NCBI GenBank assembly: GCA_013391845.1
Contig: CP058414.1
Coordinates: 1,722,501-1,786,500 of the forward strand
DNA length: 64,000 nucleotides
DNA from: Pseudoalteromonas shioyasakiensis
GTDB taxonomy: Bacteria > Pseudomonadota > Gammaproteobacteria > Enterobacterales > Alteromonadaceae
Reading direction: 5' to 3'
The translations under genes and the position numbers were made by a program. Below are positions 35,238 through 43,994 of this stretch, in pieces (positions within the stretch are counted from its first letter, which is position 1; every line of letters begins with the position of its first letter). Below the pieces are notes generated by a model. It made no database searches. It was given only the letters and a program-made list of their open reading frames with translations, and was not told the DNA's origin.

Positions 35238-36416
35238 ATGAGTTTGGTATCAAATGTTGAATTAGTATCACACCCATCAGCACAGTTTGAGGTGGTAAAA
35301 GCATTACAAACCTTGATTCGATTTAAATCGGTAACACCTGCTCAAGCAGGCGCGATTGATTGGCTTGAGGACAAGTTAAGCCAATTGGGCTTTGAATGTG
35401 AGGTGTTTAGCTTTAATCACGTTACTAACTTAATCGCTAAAGTAACCTTTGGTGATGGGCCTGTTGTTGCTTTTTCGGGTCATATTGATGTGGTGCCTGC
35501 CGCTCAAGGTGATTGGCGAGTTGACCCTTTTAGCGGCGAAATAGTTGAAGGCAATATTTATGGCCGTGGCGCGGCAGATATGAAAGGTGGTGTTGCTGCA
35601 ATGTTTTGCGCAACCAAACGCTTTTTAGCGCAAAATAGCAATAAACGCGGCACATTTTACTGGTTAATAACCTCAGATGAAGAGGGCGAGGCTGAATACG
35701 GCTCTTTATTGATTGCTGAGCGTCTAGCCAAACAAGGCGTCGTGCTTGATGGTTGCCTAGTTGGCGAGCCGACGAGTCACTTGCATGTTGGTGATACCAT
35801 TAAAAATGGCAGACGTGGCGCATTGTCTGCTCGATTATCTATTCAAGGTAAAGCAGGACATGTTGCCTATCCAGAAAACACCATAAACGCAGCGCATTTA
35901 AGTGCAGAGGTTGTGAAGCGCTTAACGGCAATTTGCTGGCACAAAGATGAAGCTGGCTCGGCAACAACACTGCAAGTGACCGGAATTAATATTGCTAATG
36001 TGGTAGATAACCTTGTTCCTGCTCAATGTGAGCTCAGTTTTAACGTGCGTTATAGTCATGGCTATAAAAGTAAAGACGTTAAAGAAGAAATTCAGTTTGC
36101 ATTGGCAGATTTAGCATCGCAGCTAACGCTTGTTTGGGAGCGCCCGTGCGAATCATTTTATACCATGCATCAAGCAAGCAATTGCTTATTGCAGCAGCTT
36201 GAACAAGCTGTGCATGAAGTAACTGGCAGCTTTCCTATGCTTAGTACCAGTGGTGGCACATCTGATGGCCGCTTTTTTGCTAATGAGCACACGCAAGTGA
36301 TTGAATGTGGCGTGAGAAACCATACTATTCATCAAGTTAATGAACACGTTCCCATTGCAGATTTAAAAGCCATTGAGCAAATATATTTAGCTGCGCTTAG
36401 AAATATATTTAATTAA
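35238..36416 (+). CDS. dapE: Succinyl-diaminopimelate desuccinylase DapE
   Basis: 392 residues, alignable to E. coli DapE throughout. Metal and catalytic motifs: FSGHIDVVPAA, GRGAADMKGGVAAM, TSDEEGEAEYGS, VGEPTS, KNGRRGALS, TSGGTSDGRF and NHTIHQVNE. It hydrolyses N-succinyl-LL-diaminopimelate to LL-DAP in lysine and peptidoglycan precursor synthesis, using two zinc ions. I chose the ATG at 35238, which has AGGG upstream; an ATG at 35223 is also in frame. Paralogous M20 peptidases share the metal motifs, but KNGRRG and TSGGTSDGRF are DapE features. Confidence 0.92.
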   Translation: MSLVSNVELVSHPSAQFEVVKALQTLIRFKSVTPAQAGAIDWLEDKLSQLGFECEVFSFNHVTNLIAKVTFGDGPVVAFSGHIDVVPAAQGDWRVDPFSGEIVEGNIYGRGAADMKGGVAAMFCATKRFLAQNSNKRGTFYWLITSDEEGEAEYGSLLIAERLAKQGVVLDGCLVGEPTSHLHVGDTIKNGRRGALSARLSIQGKAGHVAYPENTINAAHLSAEVVKRLTAICWHKDEAGSATTLQVTGINIANVVDNLVPAQCELSFNVRYSHGYKSKDVKEEIQFALADLASQLTLVWERPCESFYTMHQASNCLLQQLEQAVHEVTGSFPMLSTSGGTSDGRFFANEHTQVIECGVRNHTIHQVNEHVPIADLKAIEQIYLAALRNIFN

Positions 36417-36421
36417 AAAAG

Positions 36422-36452
36422 AAAAAGTCGGCGCGCTTGCCGACTTTTTTTA
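36422..36452. terminator. Bidirectional terminator between dapE and the acyltransferase gene
   Basis: AAAAAGTCGGC, loop GCGCTT, GCCGACTTTTTTT between convergent genes. Confidence 0.88.
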
Positions 36453-36467
36453 GTTATTTTATAACGA

Positions 36468-38186
36468 CTATTCGCGTATCTGTCCTAAGTAGCGTTTGGC
36501 TTTACTCGCTTTCACTTTATCTAAGTCGACAAGCACTAAACCATCAATGCAGTTATTAAACTCAGGGTCGATACTAAAACTTAAAAATTGTACGCCACCT
36601 GGCTCACAAAGTTCTGTATATTGTTTGAATAAGGTAGGGACTTGCGCGCCAATATTGGCGAGTACATGCTTAAGTTCAACAAAATCTTCTTTAATATCAT
36701 CCCCAGCGAATAACTGAGCACATTGTTCTTTTTGTGATTCGGTATGACGATATTCATTGTTTGGAATTGCTAACACTTGTTTTGCACTATAATAATGCTG
36801 GTAATAATGAACGAGTAGCGATTTAGCTTGCTCGGGGAGTGCGTTAGATACACTGACTGCACCAAACAAGTAGCGGTATTGTGGGTAACGATTAACAAAG
36901 GCGCCGATGCCGAACCACAAATAGTCTAGGCTCTTTCTGCCCCAGTATTTGGGTTGCACAAAGCTGCGACCTAGCTCAATGCCTTTTTCAAAATACGGAT
37001 CCATATCATCGCTGTAGCTAAATAGGCTATCAGTATATAAACCTTTGCGGCCATGTTTTTCTATAATATCTTGTGCGCAGGCAAGTCGGTATGCGCCGAC
37101 TAGTTCAAGTTGCTTAGCATCCCACAGTACGAGGTGTTGATAATCCATGTCGTATTTATCTATATCTCGGCGTTTACCACTGCCTTCACCGACTGCACGA
37201 AACGCAATTTCACGAAGTCGTCCTAGCTCACGGAAAATTGGTGAGCTACCACAGTATTGATATAGGTAAATTTTCATACCATCAGAGGTTTCACCCAATA
37301 ACTCACACTCTTCAATGGCTTTTTTTAGATCTTTTGTCGCTTCTGGGCTTGCAATGGGGGTTTGCGTCTTTAACGGCAGAGGTTTTTTAGTGATAAGTCG
37401 ATACAGTTGCTTTCTTATAAGCTGGGCTATTTCTTTATCTTTTAAATTCTCAATTAAATATGACTCAGGAGGGATGGATGCCCCAATTTCAAACTCTAGT
37501 GACTTCTGTCGCTGTTTAAACATTTCTTTGACTAATAATAAACTAGCTAATGGTTTATAAATCATTGAAGTGCCATAAAATAGTGGGCTGTTTTTCGCTT
37601 TGATATAAATTGGCAAAATTGGTGCCTTGGCTTTTTTTGCCATCCTTAAAAAGCCAGAGTTCCATTTACAGTCTTTTATTCCGGTTGGACTTAACCTTGA
37701 AACTTCACCGGCAGGGAAGATTAATAGCGCACCGTCTGATTTTAAATGCTGTTGGATATTAGCAAGCTCTTTCTTTTTACTTGTGCCAGAGAGGTTATCA
37801 ACGGGAAGAAGTAACGAGTGCATAGGGGTAATAGACATCAGCATACGGTTTGCAACGACTTTTAAGTCAGGGCGCACACTTGATAATACTTTTATCAGCG
37901 CTAATGCATCGAGTGAACCAATAGGGTGGTTAGCCACAATGACGACATTACCCTCACTCGGAATATGTTCCATTTGCTTAGGCTTGTAGCGCGTGTCAAA
38001 GTCCAGCTCATCAAGTACTTGCTCTACAAACTCTAGTCCTTGTAAGTGTGGGTATGCATCACCAAAGGCAACAAACTCTTGCTCATGTAATAAATAACCC
38101 AGACCTTTCTTTACTAAGCCTTTTACTTTTGGTGAATTTTCTAACTGTGGTAAATTTGCTTCTATTACTTTATCAACACTGATCAT
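36468..38186 (-). CDS. OlsF-like bifunctional acyltransferase (lysophospholipid acyltransferase plus GNAT/OlsB-type domain)
   Basis: 572 residues. N-terminal half: PlsC-type acyltransferase with VVIVANHPIGSLDALAL and the second motif LLIFPAGEVSR. C-terminal half (about 300-520): hemolysin-like/OlsB-type GNAT N-acyltransferase, with LRYREIAF-like FRELGRLREIAFRAVGEG, MDYQHLVLWD, LVGAYRLA and ELGRSFVQPKYWG. This fusion is the layout of OlsF, which makes ornithine lipids by both N- and O-acylation. The second ATG (38186) has GAGG upstream and is preferred over 38201. The product may be an ornithine or another aminolipid; sequence alone does not decide. Confidence 0.8.
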   Translation of the reverse strand: MISVDKVIEANLPQLENSPKVKGLVKKGLGYLLHEQEFVAFGDAYPHLQGLEFVEQVLDELDFDTRYKPKQMEHIPSEGNVVIVANHPIGSLDALALIKVLSSVRPDLKVVANRMLMSITPMHSLLLPVDNLSGTSKKKELANIQQHLKSDGALLIFPAGEVSRLSPTGIKDCKWNSGFLRMAKKAKAPILPIYIKAKNSPLFYGTSMIYKPLASLLLVKEMFKQRQKSLEFEIGASIPPESYLIENLKDKEIAQLIRKQLYRLITKKPLPLKTQTPIASPEATKDLKKAIEECELLGETSDGMKIYLYQYCGSSPIFRELGRLREIAFRAVGEGSGKRRDIDKYDMDYQHLVLWDAKQLELVGAYRLACAQDIIEKHGRKGLYTDSLFSYSDDMDPYFEKGIELGRSFVQPKYWGRKSLDYLWFGIGAFVNRYPQYRYLFGAVSVSNALPEQAKSLLVHYYQHYYSAKQVLAIPNNEYRHTESQKEQCAQLFAGDDIKEDFVELKHVLANIGAQVPTLFKQYTELCEPGGVQFLSFSIDPEFNNCIDGLVLVDLDKVKASKAKRYLGQIRE

Positions 38187-38309
38187 ACAAACCTCAAACA
38201 TAAACGCATTCAGCGATGAGGTTAGGGTAAGAGTTCGCTGTGACAGTTAGGTTGCAGTTGTGTGACTTTTTAAAGAGCGCTTCGAGTACGAGGCAAAATG
38301 GAGAAGACA

Positions 38310-39230
38310 ATGATTTTACTTGTAGCTGTAACTGGCCGAGATTGCAGCCAATTAATTGCCCGATTACAAGCGTTATTACCAGAGGTTGAGGTGCAGCTTT
38401 GGTCTGAGTGTACTGACTACGAAGCAGTTGAGTTTGTACTGGCTTGGAATGCCCCTGCTGATTTATGGCCTAAGCTGGTAAATTTAAAAGCGGTTTCTTC
38501 ATTCGGTGCAGGCGTTGATAGCATCGACTTAACGAAGATAGCAGCGCATGTTCCCGTTGTTAGAATTGTTGATGATAACCTTGCAAATGACATGGCAGAG
38601 TATGTGTTGACTCATGTGTTAGCACACAAGCTTAGGCTTAAAGAATATTATTTAAAACAATCAGCCTGCACTTGGAAGCCAAAGCGAGCGTATTCACATC
38701 AACATGTGGGTATCTTGGGTTATGGCGAACTAGGTAAAGCCTGCGCTAAGCGTTTACTTCGCAACGGTTTTCAAGTAAGTGCTTGGTCTAATAGTGAAAA
38801 ACATGATTCTGAGGTGAATACGTATTACACGCAGCAGGGTTTATATGAAATGCTTGGTCAAATTGATTTTCTCGTTTGCTTACTTCCACTTAATCAACAC
38901 ACTCAGGGCATTATCAATAAATCACTTCTTAGTAAACTGCAAACCCATGCAGTGCTAATTAATGTTGCCAGAGGCAAACATGTGGTTGATGAAGATTTAC
39001 TGAGGGCACTTGATAGTGAGCAATTACGAGGTGCAACGCTTGATGTATTTAGTGAAGAGCCCTTACCTAAAACACATCCATTTTGGTCTCATGAAAAGAT
39101 AACCTTAACGCCTCATTGCGGTGCATTATCAGATTTAGAGTCAGTCACTTTGCAAATTGCGGGTAATGTTAAAAGATTAATTGAGGGTAAAAATCTAATA
39201 AATCAGGTTGATAGAACAAAAGGTTATTGA
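38310..39230 (+). CDS. ghrA: Glyoxylate/hydroxypyruvate reductase A-like D-2-hydroxyacid dehydrogenase
   Basis: 306 residues, close to E. coli GhrA along the length: SFGAGVDSI, a Rossmann fold with GILGYGELGKA, LLPLNQHTQGII, INVARGKHVVDEDLL, ATLDVFSEEPLP, TPHCGA, and the diagnostic ending QVDRTKGY (QVDRARGY in E. coli). It reduces glyoxylate and hydroxypyruvate with NAD(P)H. The ATG at 38310 follows GGAG by six bases; an ATG at 38298 is also possible. Confidence 0.88.
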   Translation: MILLVAVTGRDCSQLIARLQALLPEVEVQLWSECTDYEAVEFVLAWNAPADLWPKLVNLKAVSSFGAGVDSIDLTKIAAHVPVVRIVDDNLANDMAEYVLTHVLAHKLRLKEYYLKQSACTWKPKRAYSHQHVGILGYGELGKACAKRLLRNGFQVSAWSNSEKHDSEVNTYYTQQGLYEMLGQIDFLVCLLPLNQHTQGIINKSLLSKLQTHAVLINVARGKHVVDEDLLRALDSEQLRGATLDVFSEEPLPKTHPFWSHEKITLTPHCGALSDLESVTLQIAGNVKRLIEGKNLINQVDRTKGY

Positions 39231-39323
39231 CGCATTACAAATTAGTTTAATAAACACCTTGTTAACATCTGTAACTTTGCTATTCTGTTGTTGCTCAATA
39301 AAAAAACAATAAAAAGAGGCGTT

Positions 39324-39458
39324 ATGAAATCTAATCAAGGTGGGGCTAAATTTAGCCTAGTCGTAGTGTCAGTTATCGTTTTAGGTGTGTCAGCATGGTT
39401 CAATCAAGCTAATGCATCTGAGCAACCAGCTCAGGCCATTGATATTAGCCAATCATAA
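39324..39458 (+). CDS. Small membrane or secreted peptide (44 residues)
   Basis: The ATG at 39324 follows AAAGAGG at seven or so bases and the frame closes at TAA 39456-39458. The peptide has a basic start (MKSNQGGAK), one hydrophobic helix (FSLVVVSVIVLGVSAWF) and a short polar tail (NQANASEQPAQAIDISQS). It lies in an otherwise gene-free spacer between ghrA and a MITE copy. No family recognised. The good ribosome binding site and helix make it plausible. Confidence 0.55.
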   Translation: MKSNQGGAKFSLVVVSVIVLGVSAWFNQANASEQPAQAIDISQS

Positions 39459-39492
39459 CCACAAATCATTGTCAGCTAGTGCAGCATGTATA

Positions 39493-39653
39493 ATACCAAT
39501 CCGTAATAATACTTAATCTTTTTGAGGGATTAAACATGTCGCTAACTAGGTTAAAATTTTTCATTTAGAACAACTAAATAACGAAATTTTTGCCTTGTTA
39601 TCAACGAGGCTATGTTGCCTCAAAATAGACTAATAAATTAAGCGTATTGGTAT
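39493..39653. repeat. MITE-like intergenic repeat, copy 2
   Basis: A 161-bp relative of 9568-9724. Its terminal inverted repeats are better kept: ATACCAATCCGT at the left and GCGTATTGGTAT at the right (10 of 12 pair). No open frame of note. Confidence 0.8.
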
Positions 39654-39681
39654 AAATGCTGCACTTCAATCGCTTATTCAA

Positions 39682-40263
39682 CTAACTTCTTTTTGAATGT
39701 ATTTCTCTATTCTCGTGTTTTTTCTCGTCTGACTTTTTAATCATTACATACGTTGCACCGCTACCACCATGATGTTTAAGAGCACTATGAAACGCTAAAA
39801 CGGCTGGAATTTCTTGCAGCCACTTGTTGGTGTAACTCTTTAAAATACCCGGCTGTGATTTATTTTTAATGCCAATGCCATGGCGAATTAGTACAACCCG
39901 AATATTTCTTTTATGGCAGTCATCAATAAAGTTAAATAGTGTGCTGCGAGCTCGTTGCAAGGGCTGACCATGTAAATCAAGGGTAGCGTCAAGTTGATAT
40001 TTAGCTAAGCGCAGATTTTTATATACTTGCCCTTGAACACCATCTTTCTTAAATGCCAATATGCTATGCGGATCTAACAGCTCGACGTATTCACTACGTA
40101 AATAATTTTCATCAATTGCTAAATCACACTCTGCGGCTTTACGTTTTTCTTGTTGTGCTAACGAAGGACCTTGCTTTTTGGAATCAAATTGAACTGTGTC
40201 ATGTTCAAGAGGTTTGACGTCTTCCATTGATGAGAGAAATAAGTCGAAGTCGTTTAATGACAT
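39682..40263 (-). CDS. smrA: Smr-domain DNA endonuclease SmrA
   Basis: 193 residues that align with E. coli SmrA (YdaL): MSLNDFDLFLSSMEDVKPL at the start, then the Smr domain with LDLHG (about 98-102), VVLIRHGIG and HHGGSGATYVMIKK near the end. Smr domains are nucleases. A strong GGAGG precedes the ATG at 40263. Single gene. Confidence 0.88.
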   Translation of the reverse strand: MSLNDFDLFLSSMEDVKPLEHDTVQFDSKKQGPSLAQQEKRKAAECDLAIDENYLRSEYVELLDPHSILAFKKDGVQGQVYKNLRLAKYQLDATLDLHGQPLQRARSTLFNFIDDCHKRNIRVVLIRHGIGIKNKSQPGILKSYTNKWLQEIPAVLAFHSALKHHGGSGATYVMIKKSDEKKHENREIHSKRS

Positions 40264-40326
40264 AAGGTACCTCCAAATTATTTATATACGCCGTTTATGG
40301 TATCTCAGTTCAATTATTTTGTAAGT

Positions 40327-40358
40327 AAAAAAAAGCCCAAACAGAAGGCTGTTTGGGC
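40327..40358 (-). terminator. Terminator of the gene ending at 40412
   Basis: GCCCAAACA / TGTTTGGGC stem followed on the minus strand by eight Ts. Confidence 0.85.
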
Positions 40359-40411
40359 ATAAAAGATGATAGATGGGATAGCCTATTCTATCAATTTATC
40401 TTAGGAGAAGA

Positions 40412-40657
40412 TTAACCTTGATTGATATTCAATTGGCCAAATGTGTAGACCTTGAATAAATAAAATGTGTTGATCAACACCAAGCTCATATTCGAGATAA
40501 CGCTTGATGACATCAGATCTAAACTAAACGATAAAAATAATAAACTACACGCGCTAATTGCCGCAAAACGCAGTAATGTGAGCTGGTTAATAAAAAATGC
40601 ACCTAGCCCTAGTGCAAGTAATGTAAAGTTTAAAAGCCAATCTAGCTCGTTTAGCAT
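40412..40657 (-). CDS. Small integral membrane protein, unknown function
   Basis: 81 residues from the ATG at 40657, almost all hydrophobic, with about three membrane helices (LLNFTLLALGLGAFFI, FAAISACSLLFLSFSLDL, MSLVLINTFYLFKVY). A longer frame from TTG 40729 exists, but its added 24 residues are polar and look non-coding. It is followed by a clear terminator. No family recognised. Confidence 0.6.
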   Translation of the reverse strand: MLNELDWLLNFTLLALGLGAFFINQLTLLRFAAISACSLLFLSFSLDLMSSSVISNMSLVLINTFYLFKVYTFGQLNINQG

Positions 40658-40757
40658 GGTCGTATCTGATCGTGTCTGTGTTGAAAAAGGAGCGCCATTA
40701 TGGTGATCTTTTACACAGCTTTCAACCAAGTAATTTTTAATTTTCGGATTAGATTTT

Positions 40758-41201
40758 TTAATCTATTAATAGCTTTTTCATTGCTGCAATAAAACCGCTT
40801 TGTTCTGTTACACGATACTTCTGACAAGTATCTGGTTTATGCTTATCTTGGCATAAGTATATAGTGTTGCGGCTTAGGTCTGCGCGCGGGCTGAGGCTTG
40901 AATCAAATAAGTTTGCACCATAGCCAAAAACACCTGGCCAAAATACACTTTGTGAGACCATACCAAGCTTTTCATAAGTGATTAACATCGGTTTTGGTGT
41001 AATTAATAGAATTAATACAACAGCTGCGAGTGCGTACCAACGTGTTTTGCTTTTTTTAAGTTCTACTTCAGGGGCTGTTTGTTGCGCTACTTGTGCGCGA
41101 GCTTGTTGTTGATTTGACGGTCTTTGACGCTTGGCTTGCGTTGGTTTTTTTCGTTCAGGTGTTTTACCAAGCAAAGATTGTTTTTTTATTTTATTAGACA
41201 T
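40758..41201 (-). CDS. Single-pass membrane protein, unknown function
   Basis: 147 residues. A very basic, Gln- and Lys-rich cytoplasmic N-terminus (KKQSLLGKTPERKKPTQAK) precedes one membrane helix (about 53-68, WYALAAVVLILLI) and a periplasmic domain of about 75 residues with two cysteines (LCQDKHKPDTCQKY) that could form a disulphide. It lies upstream of the gene ending at 40412 and may share its transcript. No family recognised. Confidence 0.65.
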   Translation of the reverse strand: MSNKIKKQSLLGKTPERKKPTQAKRQRPSNQQQARAQVAQQTAPEVELKKSKTRWYALAAVVLILLITPKPMLITYEKLGMVSQSVFWPGVFGYGANLFDSSLSPRADLSRNTIYLCQDKHKPDTCQKYRVTEQSGFIAAMKKLLID

Positions 41202-41352
41202 AAAGCTTATCTGGCCTTTTAAATGTAGGTATCTATAATGAGATTATAACGAAGTTTTTGATATAATAGTCAAATTCAAATCACTTATAGGTTAAATGCG
41301 TTACACTCTTGAGTGCAATGAGTGTTTATCTTCATAGTTTAAGAGGAATAGT

Positions 41353-41736
41353 ATGGATACGCAGCTTTCAATTCTTATTGTGGACGACGTAGGCACGGTT
41401 CGCAGTTTTTTAAATCAAACATTAATGCACCTAGGTATAGACAATGTGCGTGAGGCTTCTACGGCCGCGCAATGTTTAAGCGCATGCAAAGAAAAAGAAT
41501 TCAATATTATCTTTTTAGATATTGAATTACCTGATGGTGACGGTAAAGAGATTATCTCACAAATCAATGAAATTTCGCCTGAAGCAAATGTGGTCATGGT
41601 TTCGGCCCATTCGACAGTAGAAAATGTTAAAGAGGCGATCGAAAAGGGGGCTAAAGGATTTGTTGTTAAACCTTTTACACCTAAGAAAATTGCAGCGATG
41701 CTGAAGAAGTTTTACCCTGAGCTGGAAATTGTCTAG
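41353..41736 (+). CDS. Single-domain (CheY-like) response regulator
   Basis: 127 residues, a receiver domain only. Acidic pocket Asp11-Asp12, phosphorylation site Asp56 (FLDIELPDGDG), Ser84 (VSAHS) and Lys106 (VVKPF). No effector domain and no kinase or chemotaxis gene nearby, so the partner cannot be named. SD GAGGAA precedes the ATG. Monocistronic with a terminator at 41791. Confidence 0.9.
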   Translation: MDTQLSILIVDDVGTVRSFLNQTLMHLGIDNVREASTAAQCLSACKEKEFNIIFLDIELPDGDGKEIISQINEISPEANVVMVSAHSTVENVKEAIEKGAKGFVVKPFTPKKIAAMLKKFYPELEIV

Positions 41737-41790
41737 CGAATTAATTTAATGAGGTAAATTGAGCGATTACTTTGTTAAATTCTAAATAAA

Positions 41791-41816
41791 AAAAAACCGG
41801 CATAAGCCGGTTTTTT
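41791..41816. terminator. Bidirectional terminator
   Basis: AAAAAACCGGC, loop ATAA, GCCGGTTTTTT between the response regulator gene and rpsT. Confidence 0.88.
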
Positions 41817-41836
41817 ATATATTCATCAAAAACAAA

Positions 41837-42097
41837 TTATAGCGCTTTGATTTTAGCTGCTAAACGGCTCTTATGACGAGCTGCTTTGTTCTTGTGGATT
41901 AGACCTTTAGTTGCGTAACGGTCTAGGATAGGTGTTGCAACAGCGAATGCTGCTTGTGCAGCTTCTTTGTCGCCCGCTTCAATAGCAGTAACTACTTTTT
42001 TGAAGTAAGTACGCATCATTGAACGACGGCTTGCGTTATGTTGACGATTTTTTTCGCTCGTAATAGCGCGTTTTTTTGCAGACTTGATGTTAGCCAA
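41837..42097 (-). CDS. rpsT: 30S ribosomal protein S20
   Basis: 86 residues, basic, with the S20 pattern [35 protein letters not shown] and C-terminal [19 protein letters not shown]. It binds 16S rRNA. Divergent from murJ, as in many gammaproteobacteria. Confidence 0.98.
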   Translation of the reverse strand: MANIKSAKKRAITSEKNRQHNASRRSMMRTYFKKVVTAIEAGDKEAAQAAFAVATPILDRYATKGLIHKNKAARHKSRLAAKIKAL

Positions 42098-42340
42098 GGT
42101 TTGCTCCTAACAATCTTAAAATAAGCTTAATTTAAAGGCCGTGGAATATGCCTGTTTTTATCATGAATGTCAACGAAATTTTGACATCTCAAGAAAAACT
42201 GCTCCTTATAACGAACATCAATTTGCCGCTTTAGCAGTTAATATCGCCATTGTAACAAAGGGTCGGGTTCGAGCCTAGTGCTTTAAAGATATTTTAGGCA
42301 TAATCGCCCATCTTAGAGGTTTTTTGATAATAGGTTTAAG

Positions 42341-43921
42341 GTGGCAAAAGGATTATTTCGTTCTGGGATGATTGTCAGTGCAATGACAATGATTTCGCGT
42401 ATTTTAGGATTAGTGCGAGATGCTGTTGTAGCGAACCTGCTTGGCGCCAGTGCCGCTGCAGATGTATTTTTGTTTGCCAATCGTATTCCTAACTTTTTAA
42501 GACGTTTGTTTGCCGAAGGTGCATTTGCACAAGCCTTTGTGCCGGTTTTATCTGAAATAAAAGAGCAACAAGGTGATGACAAAGTCAGGCTGTTTGTTGC
42601 TCAAGCTGCTGGCACTTTAGGAACTATTTTATTAATTGTTACCTTGTTTGGGGTCGTTGCTTCCCCTGTCATAGCAGCCCTATTTGGCACTGGCTGGTTT
42701 ATCGATTGGTGGCAAGGAGGCGAAAATGCTGAAAAGTTCGTACTTGCCAGTGCACTTTTAAAACTGACTTTCCCGTATTTATTTTTTGTAAGTTTAGTTG
42801 CCCTTAGTGGTGCGGTAATGAACGTATATAATCGTTTTGCTGTTGCGGCGTTTACTCCAGTGCTGTTGAATATATCGATCATTAGTTGCGCTATCTTACT
42901 TCATGATAAATTTTCGGTAGGGGCATATGCGCTTGCTATCGGCGTGTTTGTCGGTGGTTTAGTGCAGTTGCTATTTCAATTGCCATTTTTATACCGTGCA
43001 CGCATGCTGAGCCGCCCAAAGTGGGGATGGCAAGATGAAAACGTTAAAAAAGTCCGAAAACTAATGCTTCCTGCGTTGTTTGGTGTTTCTATCAGTCAAA
43101 TAAATTTGTTACTCGACACCATGATTGCCTCAATGTTGATGACAGGCTCTATCGCTTGGCTTTACTACTCAGACCGTTTAATTGAGTTTCCTCTTGGCTT
43201 ATTTGGTATCGGTATCGCAACGGTAATTTTGCCGGCACTGTCAAAGTTGCATAGCACCAAAAGTACTAGAGATTTTCAGCTGACCTTAGACTGGGGAGTA
43301 CGGTTTGTTATATTTTTAGGTTTGCCTGCCATGTTTGGTTTAATGGTGATAAGCCCGCTAATTATTACGGTTTTATTTGACCATGGCGCGTTTCAGGACG
43401 GTGAAATTGATCATGTGAAAGCGGTAAGTTACGGTGTGATGGCCTATTCTGTTGGATTGGTTAGTTTCATGTTGATCAAGGTGTTAGCACCCGGCTTTTA
43501 CTCTCGCCAAGATACTAAAACCCCCGTAAAAATAGGCATAAAAACACTCGTGTTGAATATGGTGTTTAATATTATGCTAGCACCATTTATCGGTTATTTG
43601 GGGTTAGCGTTGGCAACAGCGATGTCGGCCAGTTGTAATGCTTATTTGTTGTATCATCAACTGCGTAAAGAAGGGGTCTATCAGTTTTCAGTGATGAGTT
43701 TAGGTTTTACATTTAAGTGTTTGTTTTCAAGTATATTAATGGCTGCTTCGGTGTGGTTTGTTGGTCAGCAATTTGCGTGGAGAACATGGCACTTTACTGA
43801 GCAAGTGCTGCTGTTGAGCGGGTTATTAGTGTTGGCGGTTTTTGTGTACTTTGCGGCCTTATTCATTTTAGGTGTGCGACTAAATACGATAAAAAGTGTT
43901 GCAACTACTGAATCAAACTAA
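42341..43921 (+). CDS. murJ: Lipid II flippase MurJ
   Basis: 526 residues with about 14 membrane helices and the MurJ start pattern SGMIVSAMTMISRILGLVRDAVVANLLGASAAADVFLFANRIPNFLRRLFAEGAFAQAFVPVL. It flips lipid II across the inner membrane for peptidoglycan synthesis. Start is GTG at 42341. The conserved rpsT / murJ-ribF-ileS context supports the call. About 70 bases separate it from ribF. Confidence 0.97.
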   Translation: MAKGLFRSGMIVSAMTMISRILGLVRDAVVANLLGASAAADVFLFANRIPNFLRRLFAEGAFAQAFVPVLSEIKEQQGDDKVRLFVAQAAGTLGTILLIVTLFGVVASPVIAALFGTGWFIDWWQGGENAEKFVLASALLKLTFPYLFFVSLVALSGAVMNVYNRFAVAAFTPVLLNISIISCAILLHDKFSVGAYALAIGVFVGGLVQLLFQLPFLYRARMLSRPKWGWQDENVKKVRKLMLPALFGVSISQINLLLDTMIASMLMTGSIAWLYYSDRLIEFPLGLFGIGIATVILPALSKLHSTKSTRDFQLTLDWGVRFVIFLGLPAMFGLMVISPLIITVLFDHGAFQDGEIDHVKAVSYGVMAYSVGLVSFMLIKVLAPGFYSRQDTKTPVKIGIKTLVLNMVFNIMLAPFIGYLGLALATAMSASCNAYLLYHQLRKEGVYQFSVMSLGFTFKCLFSSILMAASVWFVGQQFAWRTWHFTEQVLLLSGLLVLAVFVYFAALFILGVRLNTIKSVATTESN

Positions 43922-43994
43922 AAAAAAGATTATAATCTGCGTTTCAAGCTCGATATCAATGTTTTGGGCTCGCTTATAAAGGCAAAAAGGTGGC

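Noticed and set aside
42313..42882. Antisense frames over murJ
   Set aside because: MurJ is continuous and well conserved here; these are shadows.
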